Notes under the pieces: generated by a model
Seen by the model: the letters and a program-made list of their open reading frames with translations, nothing else
Told to the model about the DNA's origin: nothing
Database searches by the model: none
In this document: one piece after another, positions 5,824-5,964 of the stretch
Position numbering within the stretch: position 1 is the stretch's first letter
Layout of the letters: the number at the start of each line of letters is the position of its first letter
From: Desulfobulbus sp.
Lineage (GTDB): Bacteria > Desulfobacterota > Desulfobulbia > Desulfobulbales > Desulfobulbaceae
DNA length: 5,964 bases
Assembly (NCBI GenBank): GCA_011051825.1
Contig: DRKH01000088.1
Coordinates: 1-5,964 of the forward strand
Direction: 5' to 3'
Made by a program: the position numbers and the translations under genes

Positions 5824-5964
5824 GTAACTATTCAGGTAGGGGCAGAGAACTAGCCCTACCACCACCTGTAACTGTTCAGGAGTGCTCCATATCTGTGCAG
5901 TCAGGCCTGTGAACTATAGTGATTCCTATGTGAATCAGGCCTGACCGTGCAGAGAGGTAGATAA
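5824..5964 (+). repeat. Structured intergenic repeat, copy C (right end cut by window)
   Basis: Begins with the box GTAACTATTCAGG (5824-5836), then a short hairpin in which GGTAGGGGC pairs with GCCCTACC with one bulged base. The second box GTAACTGTTCAGGAG starts 44 bases after the first, at 5868, and opens the long palindrome. Bases 5834-5955 equal copy A 1-122 except at one position. After 5955 the sequence departs from copy A and reads GGTAGATAA to the window edge, which matches the inverse of the extra segment in the left arm of copy B. The element lies 26 bases upstream of the pgeF start and in the same orientation as copies A and B. Confidence 0.88.

Noticed and set aside
1..5964. CRISPR array
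   Set aside because: The repeats are long, few and thousands of bases apart, with genes between them; no regular spacers.

Overview
The window looks like a piece of bacterial chromosome with balanced base composition and housekeeping-type genes. The mix of a PcnB-type poly(A) polymerase, a HisRS with a Cys-rich LGCPDCRP segment and a FabK/nitronate-monooxygenase-like protein with a C-terminal Cys cluster fits Desulfobacterota (the former delta-proteobacteria, perhaps Desulfobulbales-like). That placement is an inference from remembered family flavour, not from a search. No phage, CRISPR, tRNA, rRNA or transposase gene is visible.

Layout from left to right: a structured repeat (copy A, 1-144, cut by the window edge) runs into the 3' end of hisS (minus strand, GTG start preferred at 1439). 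A divergent promoter region (about 1440-1696) follows. Next is a plus-strand run of three closely spaced genes: an FMN-dependent nitronate monooxygenase/FabK-like enzyme (1697-2665), a PcnB-type poly(A) polymerase (2711-4063) and an endonuclease/exonuclease/phosphatase (EEP) family hydrolase (4088-4834). The gaps of 45 and 24 bases suggest one operon. A second repeat copy (B, 4841-5028), ending in a ten-T tract, fills the gap to the convergent pgeF/yfiH-type gene (minus strand, 5036-5797). A third repeat copy (C, 5824-5964, cut by the right edge) lies just upstream of pgeF.

The genes are ordinary: tRNA charging (hisS), RNA 3'-end addition (pcnB), a phosphodiesterase-fold enzyme next to it, a flavoenzyme and a purine-nucleoside/cell-wall clean-up enzyme. 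The unusual content is the intergenic repeat family. All three copies lie in the same orientation whatever the direction of the flanking genes. Each complete or near-complete copy has a leader box, a short hairpin, then a long imperfect palindrome (42-base arms, 26-base loop in copy A) bounded by GTAACTGTTCAGGAG and its inverse. The loop is conserved, at least one stem pair has changed in a compensatory way, and copies B and C carry what look like the two opposite arms of a longer form. One copy supplies the hisS stop codon and another resembles a terminator. I found no mobile gene in the window to explain their spread; a non-autonomous (MITE/REPIN-like) element or a repeated structured RNA are the two main readings.
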